Shown here: piece by piece, positions 43,690 to 54,169 of the stretch | How the letters are laid out: each line of letters opens with the position of its first letter | Position numbering within the stretch: the stretch's first letter is position 1 | Origin: Bimuria novae-zelandiae CBS 107.79 | Taxonomy: Eukaryota; Ascomycota; Dothideomycetes; Pleosporales; Didymosphaeriaceae | DNA: 64,000 bases | Direction: 5' to 3' | Assembly: GCA_010015655.1 (NCBI GenBank) | Contig: ML976690.1 | Coordinates: forward strand, 429,503-493,502 | Made by a program: the position numbers and the translations under genes | Notes under the pieces: generated by a model | What the model was told of the DNA's origin: nothing | The model's database searches: none | What the model saw: only the letters and a program-made list of their open reading frames with translations

Positions 43690-44999
43690 GTCGGAAGGAA
43701 GCACAAGTATCAATCTGTGTAGAGAATGTGGAGCAGTGCGACGTGAAGGCGCAAATGGAAGAGAGTGCGCCGCGAGGGCTGAGCTGGGCCGTGGTGGTGA
43801 GAATCGCGCTTGTTGTTTGGTATTCAGGACGTCATCAAAACGCGAACGCACGGGCCCTCTGTTTTCTTCCCAGCCATCTCTTGCACAGCGACAGTCAGCA
43901 TCTCATCACCAATGCTCTTGATCGTCAATTTCAATTGTTGCTCTATGTTTTCAACTCTTTTGTGATGTTCGCGGGATTGCCACCGGCGATGAAACATGAC
44001 TCAGGTTCAGCGAAGGAGACCAAGCACAGAGGTAGCCCTTGAGCAGAGCTTGCGGCACTTCTACTGTACCTGACTAGAGTATCCTGACCAGAATATCTCC
44101 CGCATGGTCAGGTTCTTCTTGGAATCAGAGGTATATTACTCAGTACGGTCGAGGGAATACGTTTATCTCCGCCTCCAAACAGCCAAGGCAAATGTGGGTT
44201 TTGCCATCCGACATAAGCTAGAAAAGAAACCCACAATATTCTCCATCTGATTTCTATACGGATCCCGGGAACTTGAATGATTTTATCACATCGTACTAGA
44301 ATGCTCTCCAGTTGCGCAATGGAGAGATAGAACACCGGCATGTGGCAGCGCGAGCTCCATGTCCAAGCCAAAGTTAGTTCACTAAGCTTGGAGACATTCA
44401 CAAGTCGTACCAAGCAAGCTTCACTGGTATCTTCCGAACGTTCAAGCTCACCACTCCAAAATCCGAAGTTTCCGCGGCTAGTCAAGAGCCTCATGATGCA
44501 GCTCGCAACCGGTTTGCCCCACAACAGGTGTTGAGAACCTTCACGTTAGGCAGTCTCTGCCAACCAAGTCCCCGGATTTTACAACCGATCAGAACTGCCA
44601 TTCACCCCGCATGTCGGAGACATGCACGACACCAGGGCGAGAACCCTTTTCGGTACGCTCGCAGGCAACTGACTTGCAAATTCGTTACAGCACATCTTTC
44701 TATCCCCGCACTAGCGCACATAGGCCCCATGTACGGCTTACTTAATGCGGAAAGATTCCCTGTCTTGGCTACCATCAGCAGGGAAGCAGCACCAGCGATA
44801 TTACCGTTGGTCACTGGTGATGCAACGCCGGTCCGCCAAATAACGCGGAGGGCGGCGTTCCGGGGTCTGTGGAGACTCCATGGGCAGAATCTTTTCCGGC
44901 CTTCTGCCCCGAGACAAGTCCAAGTAACATAAAGGCGTTGCGCTCCACCTGCTGCCAGTCGACCTTTACTTCCATCTGTGAACTAGAGGGAGCCACATC
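43690..44999. other. Intergenic between divergent genes
   Basis: 1.3 kb upstream of both the multi-pass protein and the MFS transporter. Short open frames on both strands have no coding support. Confidence 0.5.
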
Positions 45000-46559
45000 A
45001 TGACGACCCCGGAACCAAAGGATATCACCCAGGCGCTGGAGAAGGCGGGCGAGTCGACTCACGCGAGCGACATGTCCCCCAAACGGCGGAAAGAGGTCGA
45101 GAAGCGGTTGAAGATGAAGCTCGACTTGCGGTGCTCCATCTTCGTGCTCATGTATATCATGAACTACTTGGACCGCAACAATTTAGGCGCCGCACGTCTC
45201 AAAGGCCTTGAGGCTGATTTGCAACTCGACCAAAATAAGTATTCCACCTGCCTGAGTATCTGTGAGTATACCTTACCGTCACTAGCGACCGAAGACCACC
45301 AACGCTGACCATGTCGCATAGTGTACGTGGGATATATCCTCATGCAGATACCCTCCAACATGATCATCAACATCGTCCCGAGACCCTCGTGGTATATCGG
45401 TACTGTGATGCTCATCTGGGGCATGATCAGTACGCTCTCGGGCAACGTCAAAGACTTTGGCGGCATGGTGGCAATCCGTTTCTGCATCGGCTTCGTGGAA
45501 GCTGCCTTCCTTCCAGGTGCCCTTCTGATCCTCTCCAAGTGGTACACCCGCAGCGAACTTACCAAGCGCAACGCCATTCTCTTCTGCGGCAACCTCATCT
45601 CAAATGCCTTCTCCTCGCTCGTCGGCGCAGGCGTGCTGTCAAACATGGAGGGCACTCTCGGACACCGCGCTTGGAGATGGCTCTTTTGGATCGAAGGCGC
45701 CACGACCATGTTCATCGCCCTTTTCGCCATGTTCATCCTCCCAGATTTGCCGCATAACACGCGTGGCTTCACCGAGGAAGAGCGCATCGTGGCTGTTCTC
45801 CGCATGACCGAGGACGTGGGCAAAGCCGACGTCGACTCGGAAGACATGTCTCCGTTCGCGGGCCTCATCATGGCCGTCAAAGATCTGAAGATCTACGTCA
45901 TGATGCTCACCTTCACCGCCTACGTCGTCGGGCTCTCCTTCAACGCCTTCTTCCCTACGCTCACCCAGACGCTCGGTTTCGCCTACGTGCCTACGCTGCT
46001 GATGAGCGCGCCGCCGTGGGTCTTCTCCTGCATCGTCAGCTTGATCAATGCGTGGCACGCCGACAGGACAGAGGAGCGTTTCTGGCACATCATTGGCCCC
46101 ATCCTCGCCGGCCTCGCCGGCTTCATCATCAGTATGTCTACCGAGAACGTCGCGGCGCGGTACGTCGCGCTCTTCCTACAGGCCTCCGCGTACGCCGGCT
46201 TCATCGTCTTCTACTCGTGGATCTCATCTTCGTTCCCGCGTCCGCCCGCGAAGCGCGCCGTCGCCATCGCCATGATCAACGCGTTCTCGCAGCTCGGCAA
46301 CATTGCGGGGTCGTACGTGTGGGGCATGAAGGAGAACGGGTACCGGAAGAGCTATGGCATTGTCACGGCCATGTTTGGCGTCACTATTGTGGGATGCTAC
46401 ATCTTCAGGGTTATCTTGCAGCGCTTGAATAAGCAGATAGATGAGGGTGAGGCCGCGAGGGTGTCGGCGGGGGATGTGGCGGAGGCGACAACGAAGGTGG
46501 AGGGTGTGTCGGTGGAGGAGGGGACAAAGATGGTACGGGGGTTCAGGTATCTTGTTTAG
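45000..46559 (+). CDS. MFS transporter, Dal5/ACS (anion:cation symporter) type
   Basis: join(45000..45261,45322..46559), 499 aa. The 60-bp intron (GTGAGT donor, GCTGAC branch, CATAG acceptor) joins LSI to LYVGYILMQIPSN. The first TM carries the ACS-type signature MNYLDRNNLGAAR, followed by loop 2-3 (YILMQIPSNMII) and RFCIGFVEAAFLPGALLILSKWYTRSEL, all typical of the allantoate/nicotinate permease family. About twelve TM segments with a long central cytosolic loop (near residues 235-275) can be seen, and the C-terminal tail is hydrophilic. Family members import small carboxylates, amides, vitamins or sugars' acid derivatives by proton symport; the substrate cannot be read from sequence. It lies 0.64 kb upstream of an L-rhamnose mutarotase in the same direction, so a role in rhamnose use is possible. 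Confidence 0.9.
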
Positions 46560-47197
46560 ATGCGTGCTGGCTCCCGGGTTCGTTCGATGGTGCGATAGTC
46601 TTACGTTTCGCAACGCCTACCTTCAACCGAATCCAAATTCAATTCAATCAAAAGATTACAACAACATAGCAAGCTGTGTGGCATATATGCGCTTCTTTTC
46701 AGTTTTAAAATCGATGGGAGGGACCGCACCGCTCGTAGCTCCCAGACCCAAAATCCCCCACCCCAGGTAGGTTTAGCGCGTACCTTGATGTTGATCGAAC
46801 ATGTCCACTCCGCTTCGATTTGATTACCCAGCCACGAGTGCAATGTCACAAATTCCTGCACTTCCTCTCTCGGCTTAAGCATACTGCGTACGGTCAACTC
46901 CTTCACGAAGATCCTGCAAAAATACCCTCCCACCATGTTCTCCACGCGCCCACATGCGCGGCCCCGCTCGGCGCATTAATACGCCGAAACATGTAGTGCC
47001 ACACTATCCACACATCGAACTATAATAATACTGCTATAGGATTACCTCCCCCCTCGAAACCTGACCCCTTCTTTACCTTTGCAAAAACTTGCCCTGTTAT
47101 TCTCATCCTTCCACTACCTCTCCCATACATACTACCTCTCCCATACATACTACCTCAGCGCTATACGCCCACACATTTTCAATTCGGTATATTCACG
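46560..47197. other. Intergenic, with 18-bp direct repeats
   Basis: Spacer between transporter and mutarotase. ACTACCTCTCCCATACAT occurs twice in tandem plus a partial third copy at 47113-47156, about 45-85 bp upstream of the mutarotase ATG and therefore in its leader or core promoter. Confidence 0.6.
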
Positions 47198-47740
47198 ATG
47201 TCAACCGGTCTCTGGCAACCCGCGAAAAAGGAGAGTACGGGGGGAGGGAAAGCGAACCAAGGACCCCGCCGCATCGGTCAGTGGCTGTACCTCCGACCCG
47301 AGTGCATTAAGGAGTATAAGAAGTGTCATGCTGCGGTGTGGCCGGAGGTGCTGGAGCAGATCAGGGACAGCAATGTTAGGGATTGTATGACCTCCCTCTT
47401 CTCTAATCCCCCTTCATCCCCGCTGCATACATAAGGCGGAGGTCGCGATGGGGATATCACGTGCCGACCTCGTGGGATCCTTGCAAGGTGATGGCTAATG
47501 GGGAGTAATATAGATTCTATTTATCTAACAGAGGGATCGAAACCGATGCTCTTTGCGAGCTTCAAATACGTGGGCGACGCTTTCGACGCGGATATGGCGC
47601 GCATGGCGGCGAACCCAAAGGTGCAGGAGTGGTGGCGCATGACGGACGGGATGCAAGAGAGCCCAGTGGCGGGGGCGACGGGGAGTTATGGGGGCCCCGG
47701 GTGGTGGGGGCAGACGGAGGAGGTGTTTTTTGTGGAGTGA
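47198..47740 (+). CDS. L-rhamnose mutarotase (RhaM family)
   Basis: join(47198..47384,47514..47740), 137 aa. The 129-bp intron (GTATGA donor, GGCTAATG branch, ATATAG acceptor) restores the frame through a Tyr codon: NVRD-YSIYL. The core matches RhaM: RIGQWLYLRPECIKEYKKCH, AAVWPEVLEQIRDSNVRDY, LFASFKYVGDAFDADMARMA, and a C-terminal VQEWWRMTDGMQ. The Tyr/His pair in EYKKCHAAVWPEV corresponds to the catalytic region that interconverts alpha and beta anomers of L-rhamnose. Fungal members have an extra Gly/Lys-rich N terminus of about 25 residues, as here. Rhamnose released from pectin or plant glycosides is the usual source. It converges on the PLD-like gene, 130 bp between stop codons. Confidence 0.9.
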
Positions 47741-47869
47741 TTACATCATCCAAATATTATTACGGGATCGGACAGAAGGTCAAGTCTGAGCAGATGCCCT
47801 TTCCTCCACACGCCCTTCTCCCTCCACCCAAACAGCCCACTTTTTAGCACAATCGAGCTCACATACCCC

Positions 47870-49330
47870 TCACTCACCCACACTGCTATCGTACACAAGC
47901 TTCGCTCTGCCCTGCATCGCCTGGTCCACCACGCTTTCGATCTGCTTCACTAGTCTCTCATCAAAGAACGCAACCCCCAACTCCTGACTCGTAAACCAAC
48001 TCGCACGATCCAGATTCCCACTCCCCAACACTAACACCTCCCCATCCACGCTCATCATCTTCAAATGGCTCTGCTGCGGCTCTCCTCCCTCGTCTCCCCT
48101 TGCCTTCGCCCCTCCCGACGGTTCGAAGTAAGACACGCTTAGTCTACCCACGCGAGGCAACGCGATGGCTGATTCTTCGTCGGTAGCAGGCCGTCTTTCA
48201 CCGGGTCGCTCGAGGGCTTTGTAGCGCTTGATAAGCGTCTTGACGCGCCGGGATGTGGTGGTGCCAGCGGTGACGAGTTGTTCTAGAATCATGAGGCGCT
48301 CGGAGGTTAGGATGGAGACGTCGATGCCGCGCCGGAGGGCGGACAGGATGGCTGTTAGAACGGGCGGCGACGTCAGATTAGGCGACTGGATGCGGACGCT
48401 TTTCACCGCCTTCCCAAGTAGCGTAAGAATGAAGGCGTTGAGCGGGGTGGGTGGCGCGGAAACAACTTCCATAGAGGCAAAGGGCTGGAAGTGCGGGTTT
48501 CGGCGGTGAGGGGAGGGGAGAAAGATTGTGGGGATGTCGGCAATGTCTGAGGGCTTCGTGGCGGAGGAGAAATGCGTGGTTACATGGCCATGTCCGTGGT
48601 TCGAGGTTCCTGCGGCATCGGCGTTCCAGGGCTGGGAGTCGTCGTCGGTGGGAGCGGGGAGATCTGGGAGTTCTTCTCGCAGCCAAAATTCTTTGTAGAA
48701 TTTTGTGAATTGTGAAACGATGGGTCCGGTGAAGGTGATTGCGCCCTCGAACCATTCTTCCCAGCTTATGTTGCATGAGGGTAGAAGGACAGTTTGGCGG
48801 TCGATGATTATGAATTTCGGATGCATGACGCTGAATGGGAGGATGAAGATGGATTTTATCTGCAGATCTATGCCGTGGAGTTCGTCTGGATCGGGAAGGC
48901 CAAATTGTTTGGTCCATGCAGGGCGGTCGTAGGTTTGGCCTGTTACCGACTGTTTGTGAAAGAGTTTTTGGAAGAGGGATGAAGAGGAGAAGCATAGACG
49001 AACTCTTATTTTCTCGGTTCCGCGGCGAATGGCTTTGTTGGAGAGTTTTCGTAATATTGTATTGAGAGTCTCTAGCATGGACGAACGCGCCCAAAAGCAG
49101 GTGACGAGGATAAGCTCATAGTTCGTGGTCTCCAGCAACGGCGCAAGCGATTTATAGATTGCATCCCCAGTTCCGGTCGTGAAAGAGCTTATTGTCGATA
49201 TTGAGATGAGAGACCGAGGATATTTCGCGTAGTAGTTTGGATCATCCTGATAGTTCGATCTTGAAGACTCATCGAGTGACCTTATAAATGGCTCTTGAAA
49301 CGGTGCAGGGGGTGAAACAGGTGGTGGCAT
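47870..49330 (-). CDS. Phospholipase D-fold (HKD) protein
   Basis: Single exon, 486 aa, ATG at 49330. Two HxKxxxxD motifs are present: H170-K172-D177 in MHPKFIIIDRQTVLLPSCN and H422-K424-D429 in HLKMMSVDGEVLVLGSGNLD. Both are followed by the small-residue SCN/GSGN turn of the PLD superfamily, so a two-lobed active site should form. There is no signal peptide or membrane segment. A low-complexity linker separates the lobes (residues about 222-265). The family includes phospholipases, nucleases and Tdp1-like phosphodiesterases; fungal proteins of this architecture are mostly unstudied, so the substrate is open. Its 5' end faces the transposon at 49687. Confidence 0.85.
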   Translation of the reverse strand: MPPPVSPPAPFQEPFIRSLDESSRSNYQDDPNYYAKYPRSLISISTISSFTTGTGDAIYKSLAPLLETTNYELILVTCFWARSSMLETLNTILRKLSNKAIRRGTEKIRVRLCFSSSSLFQKLFHKQSVTGQTYDRPAWTKQFGLPDPDELHGIDLQIKSIFILPFSVMHPKFIIIDRQTVLLPSCNISWEEWFEGAITFTGPIVSQFTKFYKEFWLREELPDLPAPTDDDSQPWNADAAGTSNHGHGHVTTHFSSATKPSDIADIPTIFLPSPHRRNPHFQPFASMEVVSAPPTPLNAFILTLLGKAVKSVRIQSPNLTSPPVLTAILSALRRGIDVSILTSERLMILEQLVTAGTTTSRRVKTLIKRYKALERPGERRPATDEESAIALPRVGRLSVSYFEPSGGAKARGDEGGEPQQSHLKMMSVDGEVLVLGSGNLDRASWFTSQELGVAFFDERLVKQIESVVDQAMQGRAKLVYDSSVGE

Positions 49331-49686
49331 GTTGCTTGCGGTACCGAAGAAATAAGAAGAAAGAAGAAGAAGAAGAAGTCAATCCAAGAAGTGGCTGCCT
49401 GGTAGAATCTATTAGCATTCGGCCCAGCAAGCGAGATGTCATGATCAAAACGGAAGAGGCGGCCTTTGTATTCCTATCTTTTGGTGACACAGGGATCAAC
49501 ATACCGGACCTGCGTTTGTACAGTGGGAAGAAGCAAACGTGAGGGTTTGTTAGCGTAGGAACGCCTCGTGGAATACAATATATCGCGTGACCAGCTCTTC
49601 GATGCAAAACCCAGTTGGATGGTAAATTATGACGTTGGAAAAGGGTGGTTTTACCCAGACCTCCATCGCGTCCGCCCTCTGCACTA
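49331..49686. other. Upstream region of the PLD-fold gene
   Basis: Contains an (AAG)n-rich run at about 49345-49378. The sequence is interrupted on the right by the transposon; before that insertion it was probably one divergent promoter region shared with RRP4. Confidence 0.5.
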
Positions 49687-49781
49687 AGCTAGCGCATATA
49701 GTGTCCGAACACATAGGGTTTCCGAACACCGCGCCACAACACCACACCTGCAGAAAACACGCGATTTCTCTGCACAACGCT
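49687..49781 (+). repeat. Left terminal inverted repeat
   Basis: First 51 bp perfect, the rest about 70-80% identical to the reverse complement of the right end; both contain TGCAGAAAACACGCGAT. Confidence 0.9.
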
Positions 49782-49788
49782 CATCAAT

Positions 49789-51381
49789 ATGGACGCCCGT
49801 GAGGTCGCTATACAATCAGCTATTAATGATCTCGCTGCAGGTCTTTATACTAGCCAGCGCGCAGCTGCGAAGGCGTACGGTATCCCTTTGTTAACGCTAT
49901 ACAGTCGACTACGTGGCGCAACGAACAGCGCGCTCAGCCATCAGCATCAGCAGCGGCTAACTCCTCTACAAGAGGACTTCCTAGTAGACTGGATCCTCGA
50001 AGAAGACGCACGCGCCTGCCCTCCCTCACACGCTCGCGCTCGAGAAATGGCCAATCAAATCCTACGTATGAACGGCGATAGTCAGCCTGTCGGTAAACTC
50101 TAGCTCTCACACTTTATCAAGCGACAGCCACGCGTCGCATCGGTTATTGGTAGAAAGCTCGAGGCTCAGAGAGCTGATGCAGCAACTCCAGAGCAGGTGC
50201 GCGCGTTCCTAGAGCTCTATGAGCAGACCAGACGGCGGCTCAACATACAGACGGAGAATACCTACAATATGGATGAGACTGGCGTGGCTCTAGGAGTATG
50301 TACAAACACCCGAGTACTCTCTAGTAGTCAGAAAAAGAAGGCTTACATTCGGTCTCCAGAGAATCGCGAGTGGGTCTCTATAATCGAGTGCGTATCGGCG
50401 ACAGGGCGGAAACTACGCTGCGCAGTCATCTTCAAAGGCCAGACCCTACAGACTACTTGGTTCCCAGCCAAATCCGTGCCTAGCTGGCTCTATACAACCT
50501 CTGAGAATGGATGGACGTCGAAAGCGATAGGTGTTGAGTGGCTACAGCGTATATTCATACCTGAGACGGCTGTAGATAATGGCCAGTACCGCCTCCTTAT
50601 CCTTGACAGCCACGGCAGCCATATTGATATAGACTTCCTCTGGCTCTGCAAGCAACATCGAATCGAGCTCTTATACCTACCTGCGCATACCTCGCACGCC
50701 CTGCAGCCTCTAGATCTGGCCCCTTTTTCCGTTATCAAGTCTAGTTACAGACGCCAGATCCAGGAGCTTGCATCGCTTGACGACGCCGCACCTGTTAAGA
50801 AGGAGCGCTTTATTGCCTGCTACTATCAAGCTAGGGAGGAAGGCTTCACAGAGCGTGTAATTCGAGCAGGCTGGCAGGCTACTGGCATCTGCCCATTTAA
50901 CATCAATCACGTGCTCAGCTCATCGCAGCTCTCTCGAAGGCCTACTACGCCTACGCACCAGCAGCAGCCTCGGCAGCAGCCTCAAAGCTTCTTCTCTACT
51001 CCCCAAGGCCCCCGGGATCTCTATATAGCGCAGCGCAACGTCCAGAGCGTCGAGAATTTAGGTCGTACGACCCGGCTACTCCTACAGAAAGCAGGTAAGG
51101 CTCTAGCAGCTGCAAATGCTAGAGCTGCAGGCCTAGAAGCAGAGAAAAGACGACTTGAGCAGCAGCTAGAGATATCTGCCTCTCAGCGTCAGCGTAAGCG
51201 CGTTCGAGTAGACCCAAATCAACGCTTTACAAAGGTAGAGAGTATCAGGGAGGCTATGCGCGCAGCTAAGGCTTCAGCAGCCCAACCACGTAGAGCTACT
51301 GTATCAAGCGCCTCAGAAACAGCTGCTATAGCTACAGCAGCTGCAGCGCTTGAATCTATGTGTAGTCAATGGCAATTGTAA
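49789..51381 (+). pseudogene. Transposase (DDE, CENP-B/pogo type) with one nonsense codon
   Basis: One frame of 531 codons from ATG 49789 to 51381, broken only by TAG at 50101-50103. The N-terminal part has a Psq-type helix-turn-helix (SQRAAAKAYGIPLLTLYSRL) and a CENPB-type DNA-binding domain (LTPLQEDFLVDWILEEDARA). After the stop, the catalytic domain shows all three acidic residues: Asp162 in YNMDETG, Asp273 in LLILDSHGSH and Asp309 in LQPLDLAPFS, with 35 residues between the last two. The C terminus has a Lys/Arg-rich coiled coil. The TAG stands where the family has a Trp (the usual KxW before SxFxKR), so it looks like a TGG-to-TAG change. As it stands this copy should not make full-length transposase. 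Confidence 0.9.
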
Positions 51382-51476
51382 GCAGCGTTGCTGAGATATC
51401 GCGTGTTTTCTGCAAGTGCGGTTTCGTGGCGCGGTGTTCGGAAACCCTATGTGTTCGGACACTATATGCGCTAGCT
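51382..51476 (-). repeat. Right terminal inverted repeat
   Basis: Reverse complement of the left end. It begins immediately after the transposase stop codon. Confidence 0.9.
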
Positions 51477-51659
51477 TAAGTCATATCCGCACAAGGCTTG
51501 CAAGGGTAGCTCAAGCCGAATGTATCCTCGCCAAAATTTCGAGAGCTCAACCACTACAACCGCACGCGCATAACTTCCTCCCACACGCTCGAATTACCTC
51601 CGTCGGGTATATAATCACCGCTTTTCGTACTACGGAGCCGACGACAACCCTCCCACGCC

Positions 51660-52676
51660 ATGCCTGTCACAATCCTCCCGCCGTCCGCGCCCGTCGCGAT
51701 CGCCCACGTCAAGCGCGAAGATTCCGACGAAGAGATGAGCGACGACGACGACCTCCCCCTCCAAACCGCGGCTACAATAGTCACACCCGGCGAAACCATA
51801 ACCTCGGACCCGCAATGGATGCGCGGCCACGGCACCTACGTCGCGCCCGAAACCACGACCATCATCTCCACCGTCGCCGGCCACCTGCACAGGACGAACA
51901 AGCTCCTCTCAGTACAACCTCTTCGCGCGCGCTATACCCCCGAAATCGGCGACCTCGTTGTGGGAAGAATTGTTAGCGTGCAGACGAAGAAGTGGACGGT
52001 AGACATTGCCGCGCCGATGCTGGCCAGTCTGCCTCTGAGCGCCATCAATTTGCCGGGTGGAATCTTGAGAAGGAGAACGGCGGTTGATGAGCTGAATATT
52101 AGGACTTTTTTTTCCGAGGGCGATCTGTTGGTAGCCGAGGTACAGAGTTTGCACGGAGACAACACGGCGTCATTACACACGCGCTCCTTGAAATACGGGA
52201 AGCTGAGGAACGGGCTGTTCACGAGTCTTAGCGGGGCGGGTGGAGGCATTCTTTCAAGAAGAGGGGGTGTTGTGAGAAGTAAGAGGCAGACATTCACGCT
52301 GCAGACTGCGGCTGGCGAGATTGACGTCGTATTGGGCGTCAATGGGTACATCTTCGTCTCGGCACACTCGAAATCAAAGGAGGACCAGAAAGATGTCAGC
52401 ATCACATCGCTCGAGCAGGGCGTTTCGGAGACGTTGTATTCAAGTCAGAACGACGAATTCAGCCCCGAAGTGGCGAAAGAGATTACACGGGTTAGCACGT
52501 TGGTCAAGGGACTTGTGGCATGCGGGCGACGTGTGGATGAGGACATGATTGTGCGCGTGTACGAAGGTGCTGTAGATCTCGAAGCCGAGGAGAAAGTCAT
52601 GGGCAGCAATGACAGGTCCGGCGGCGCGAAGGGCGTCGTGGAAGCAGTGCTGGCGCGCTTGGACATGGGCGGTTGA
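51660..52676 (+). CDS. rrp4: RNA exosome cap subunit RRP4
   Basis: Single exon, 338 aa. After an acidic N terminus (SDEEMSDDDD) come the exosome N-terminal beta domain (RGHGTYVAPETTTIISTVAG), an S1 RNA-binding domain (YTPEIGDLVVGRIVSVQTKKW to HTRSLKYGKLRNG, about residues 95-185) and a KH-like domain (about 205-300; IDVVLGVNGYIFVSAH). RRP4, RRP40 and CSL4 form the cap on the nine-subunit exosome barrel and guide RNA into the 3'-5' exonuclease core for rRNA processing and RNA decay in nucleus and cytoplasm. Length fits fungal homologues (about 320-360 aa). The transposon ends 183 bp upstream of the ATG, so the original promoter has been pushed away or shortened. Confidence 0.95.
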   Translation: MPVTILPPSAPVAIAHVKREDSDEEMSDDDDLPLQTAATIVTPGETITSDPQWMRGHGTYVAPETTTIISTVAGHLHRTNKLLSVQPLRARYTPEIGDLVVGRIVSVQTKKWTVDIAAPMLASLPLSAINLPGGILRRRTAVDELNIRTFFSEGDLLVAEVQSLHGDNTASLHTRSLKYGKLRNGLFTSLSGAGGGILSRRGGVVRSKRQTFTLQTAAGEIDVVLGVNGYIFVSAHSKSKEDQKDVSITSLEQGVSETLYSSQNDEFSPEVAKEITRVSTLVKGLVACGRRVDEDMIVRVYEGAVDLEAEEKVMGSNDRSGGAKGVVEAVLARLDMGG

Positions 52677-53056
52677 AGAATTCGCCGTTATACTAGAACA
52701 GAAAGAACGAAGGCACATACGTGCCCAGAAGCCGTTGATGCGCGGAGGAGAGCATGCCGCGTGGGGATGAAATGTCGAAAGTAGTCTTGAGGCCACCCCA
52801 CTGCAATTGCGGCTGAGAGTCCACTCGAAGCTCGCTCGTGGCAGACTGCTGAGTCCAGCCGCTGTCAAAGAAATAGTACTCCAACGCGGGACGCACTCTC
52901 CAAGCGCCGCCCAGGTCGGATGCAAGACAATACAATACAATACATGTAATTCGTACCATCACCTTTCCGCCATTATGTTCTCCGTCTCGTACGCTGGGTG
53001 GCGCATCGCAGACACAACCCACATCCAGTACCAATAGCCTCCATCGTGCAACAGGC
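52677..53056. other. Intergenic up to assembly gap
   Basis: 3' flank of RRP4; no gene supported. Confidence 0.5.
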
Positions 53057-53176
53057 NNNNNNNNNNNNNNNNNNNNNNNNNNNNNNNNNNNNNNNNNNNN
53101 NNNNNNNNNNNNNNNNNNNNNNNNNNNNNNNNNNNNNNNNNNNNNNNNNNNNNNNNNNNNNNNNNNNNNNNNNNNN
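53057..53176. other. Assembly gap (120 N)
   Basis: Run of 120 N. Flanking sequence is pyrimidine-rich on the plus strand (CCTC/CACC runs), so the gap probably hides a low-complexity tract. Confidence 0.95.
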
Positions 53177-53253
53177 CGCCTATTACCTTTCTCGGCTCCC
53201 TCTCATTACCTCTTTGACCTCTCTCTTCTTCCTTCTTATTCTGTACACGCCCG

Positions 53254-53785
53254 TCACCGCCTCCAACCCCTCCACCGCACCCTCTCCCCCCTCCACACCA
53301 CCCCACCCCTCTCCCACCTCAGCAACCCCTTCCAAACCACCCACACAAATCCTCCTAGCAGTACAGCCACTACCGCGCCTAGAATAATGCCCACGATGAT
53401 TTCCACATTCGCCGCGTTGTCGAAGGACGAATTAACAAGAGCGCTAAAGTCCCGTTAATTAGTTACAATAAGGATGGAGAATGGATGGGGAAGGAAGGGA
53501 GACGTACGGGTCCGGCTGTATGTCCGGGGGTGCTTGTGGTGGCATTATGGGTTTAAACTCGGTCGCTGGGTTAAGATAAGGACAGGATGCTGCACTTCCG
53601 GCGCGTATTTGTATGAGAGCGATGAGGATGTGTGCGGTTTGGGTGGAGGAGGAAAGACGTCGTGTGCTCCCCTTCTCCATTTTCCTCCGCTGAGGCCCGA
53701 AGCTGTGAAGACGCTGTCGCGCGTTTGCACACCCCGGCGTTTGACGCAGAAATGGAGTACAGCGAGCGGTGCCACATAATTCCAT
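53254..53785 (-). CDS. Small single-pass membrane protein
   Basis: Complement of join(53254..53443,53508..53785), 155 aa. The 64-bp intron (GTACGT donor at 53507, AACTAAT branch, CTTTAG acceptor at 53444) keeps the frame and joins DIQPD to PALVNSSFDNAANVE. A strong transmembrane helix follows (IIVGIILGAVVAVLLGGFVW), then a basic, Arg/Trp-rich tail. The N-terminal part has several Cys and a Pro-rich stretch (MPPQAPPDIQPD), so an outside-N, inside-C orientation is likely, as in fungal wall-sensor-like proteins. The start is uncertain (ATG 53785, or an internal ATG at 53680). A further exon may exist in or beyond the neighbouring gap. Function unknown. Confidence 0.5.
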
Positions 53786-54169
53786 CTATGCTTGATCCAA
53801 TTGGTCACTGTGCTGAAAAAAAAAGAAGCGTGTTTGCATAAAGCCTTGATTTGGAGGAATATATATCTCGTCGACGCTATACACGCATTACTTCCCCAAC
53901 ACTAACAATACATGGATAATACCCAGCCAGCCAGCCAGCCAGCGGACGCCACCGCCCCCCACCCAATCCAGTTCAAGAACGCCAGTTGATCGGAAACAAA
54001 CGCGTCACACCAGCGCGTGAAGAGCTTTACAAGAAATCTCACCCACTACTCCACCCCTTCCACCCTCAAATGCAAGGCCAGAAAGGCTCGTTGCCCACAC
54101 CATCAAGCGATTCCCACAGCGCCCAACTCAACCCCAACCACGGCCGGGGGAGTCCAAGTCCCCACAACT
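53786..54169. other. Intergenic with (CCAG)n
   Basis: Short spacer holding a CCAG microsatellite at about 53921-53941 and the 3' flank of wetA. Confidence 0.6.

Larger units (their letters stand above)
49687..51476 (+). mobile_element. Pogo/Fot1-type DNA transposon (Tc1-mariner superfamily), 1790 bp
   Basis: The ends are inverted repeats: the first 51 bp (49687-49737) are identical to the reverse complement of 51426-51476, and similarity continues with mismatches to about 95 bp. Outer sequence is AGCTAGCGCATATAGTGTCC. The element is flanked by TA on both sides (49685-49686 and 51477-51478), the expected target duplication. One transposase frame fills the interior. Perfect long termini indicate fairly recent movement. 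It sits between the 5' ends of the PLD-fold gene and RRP4. Confidence 0.95.

Noticed and set aside
44528..44932. 134-codon open frame upstream of the MFS gene
   Set aside because: No domain; lies in the region expected to be promoter; composition is not coding-like.
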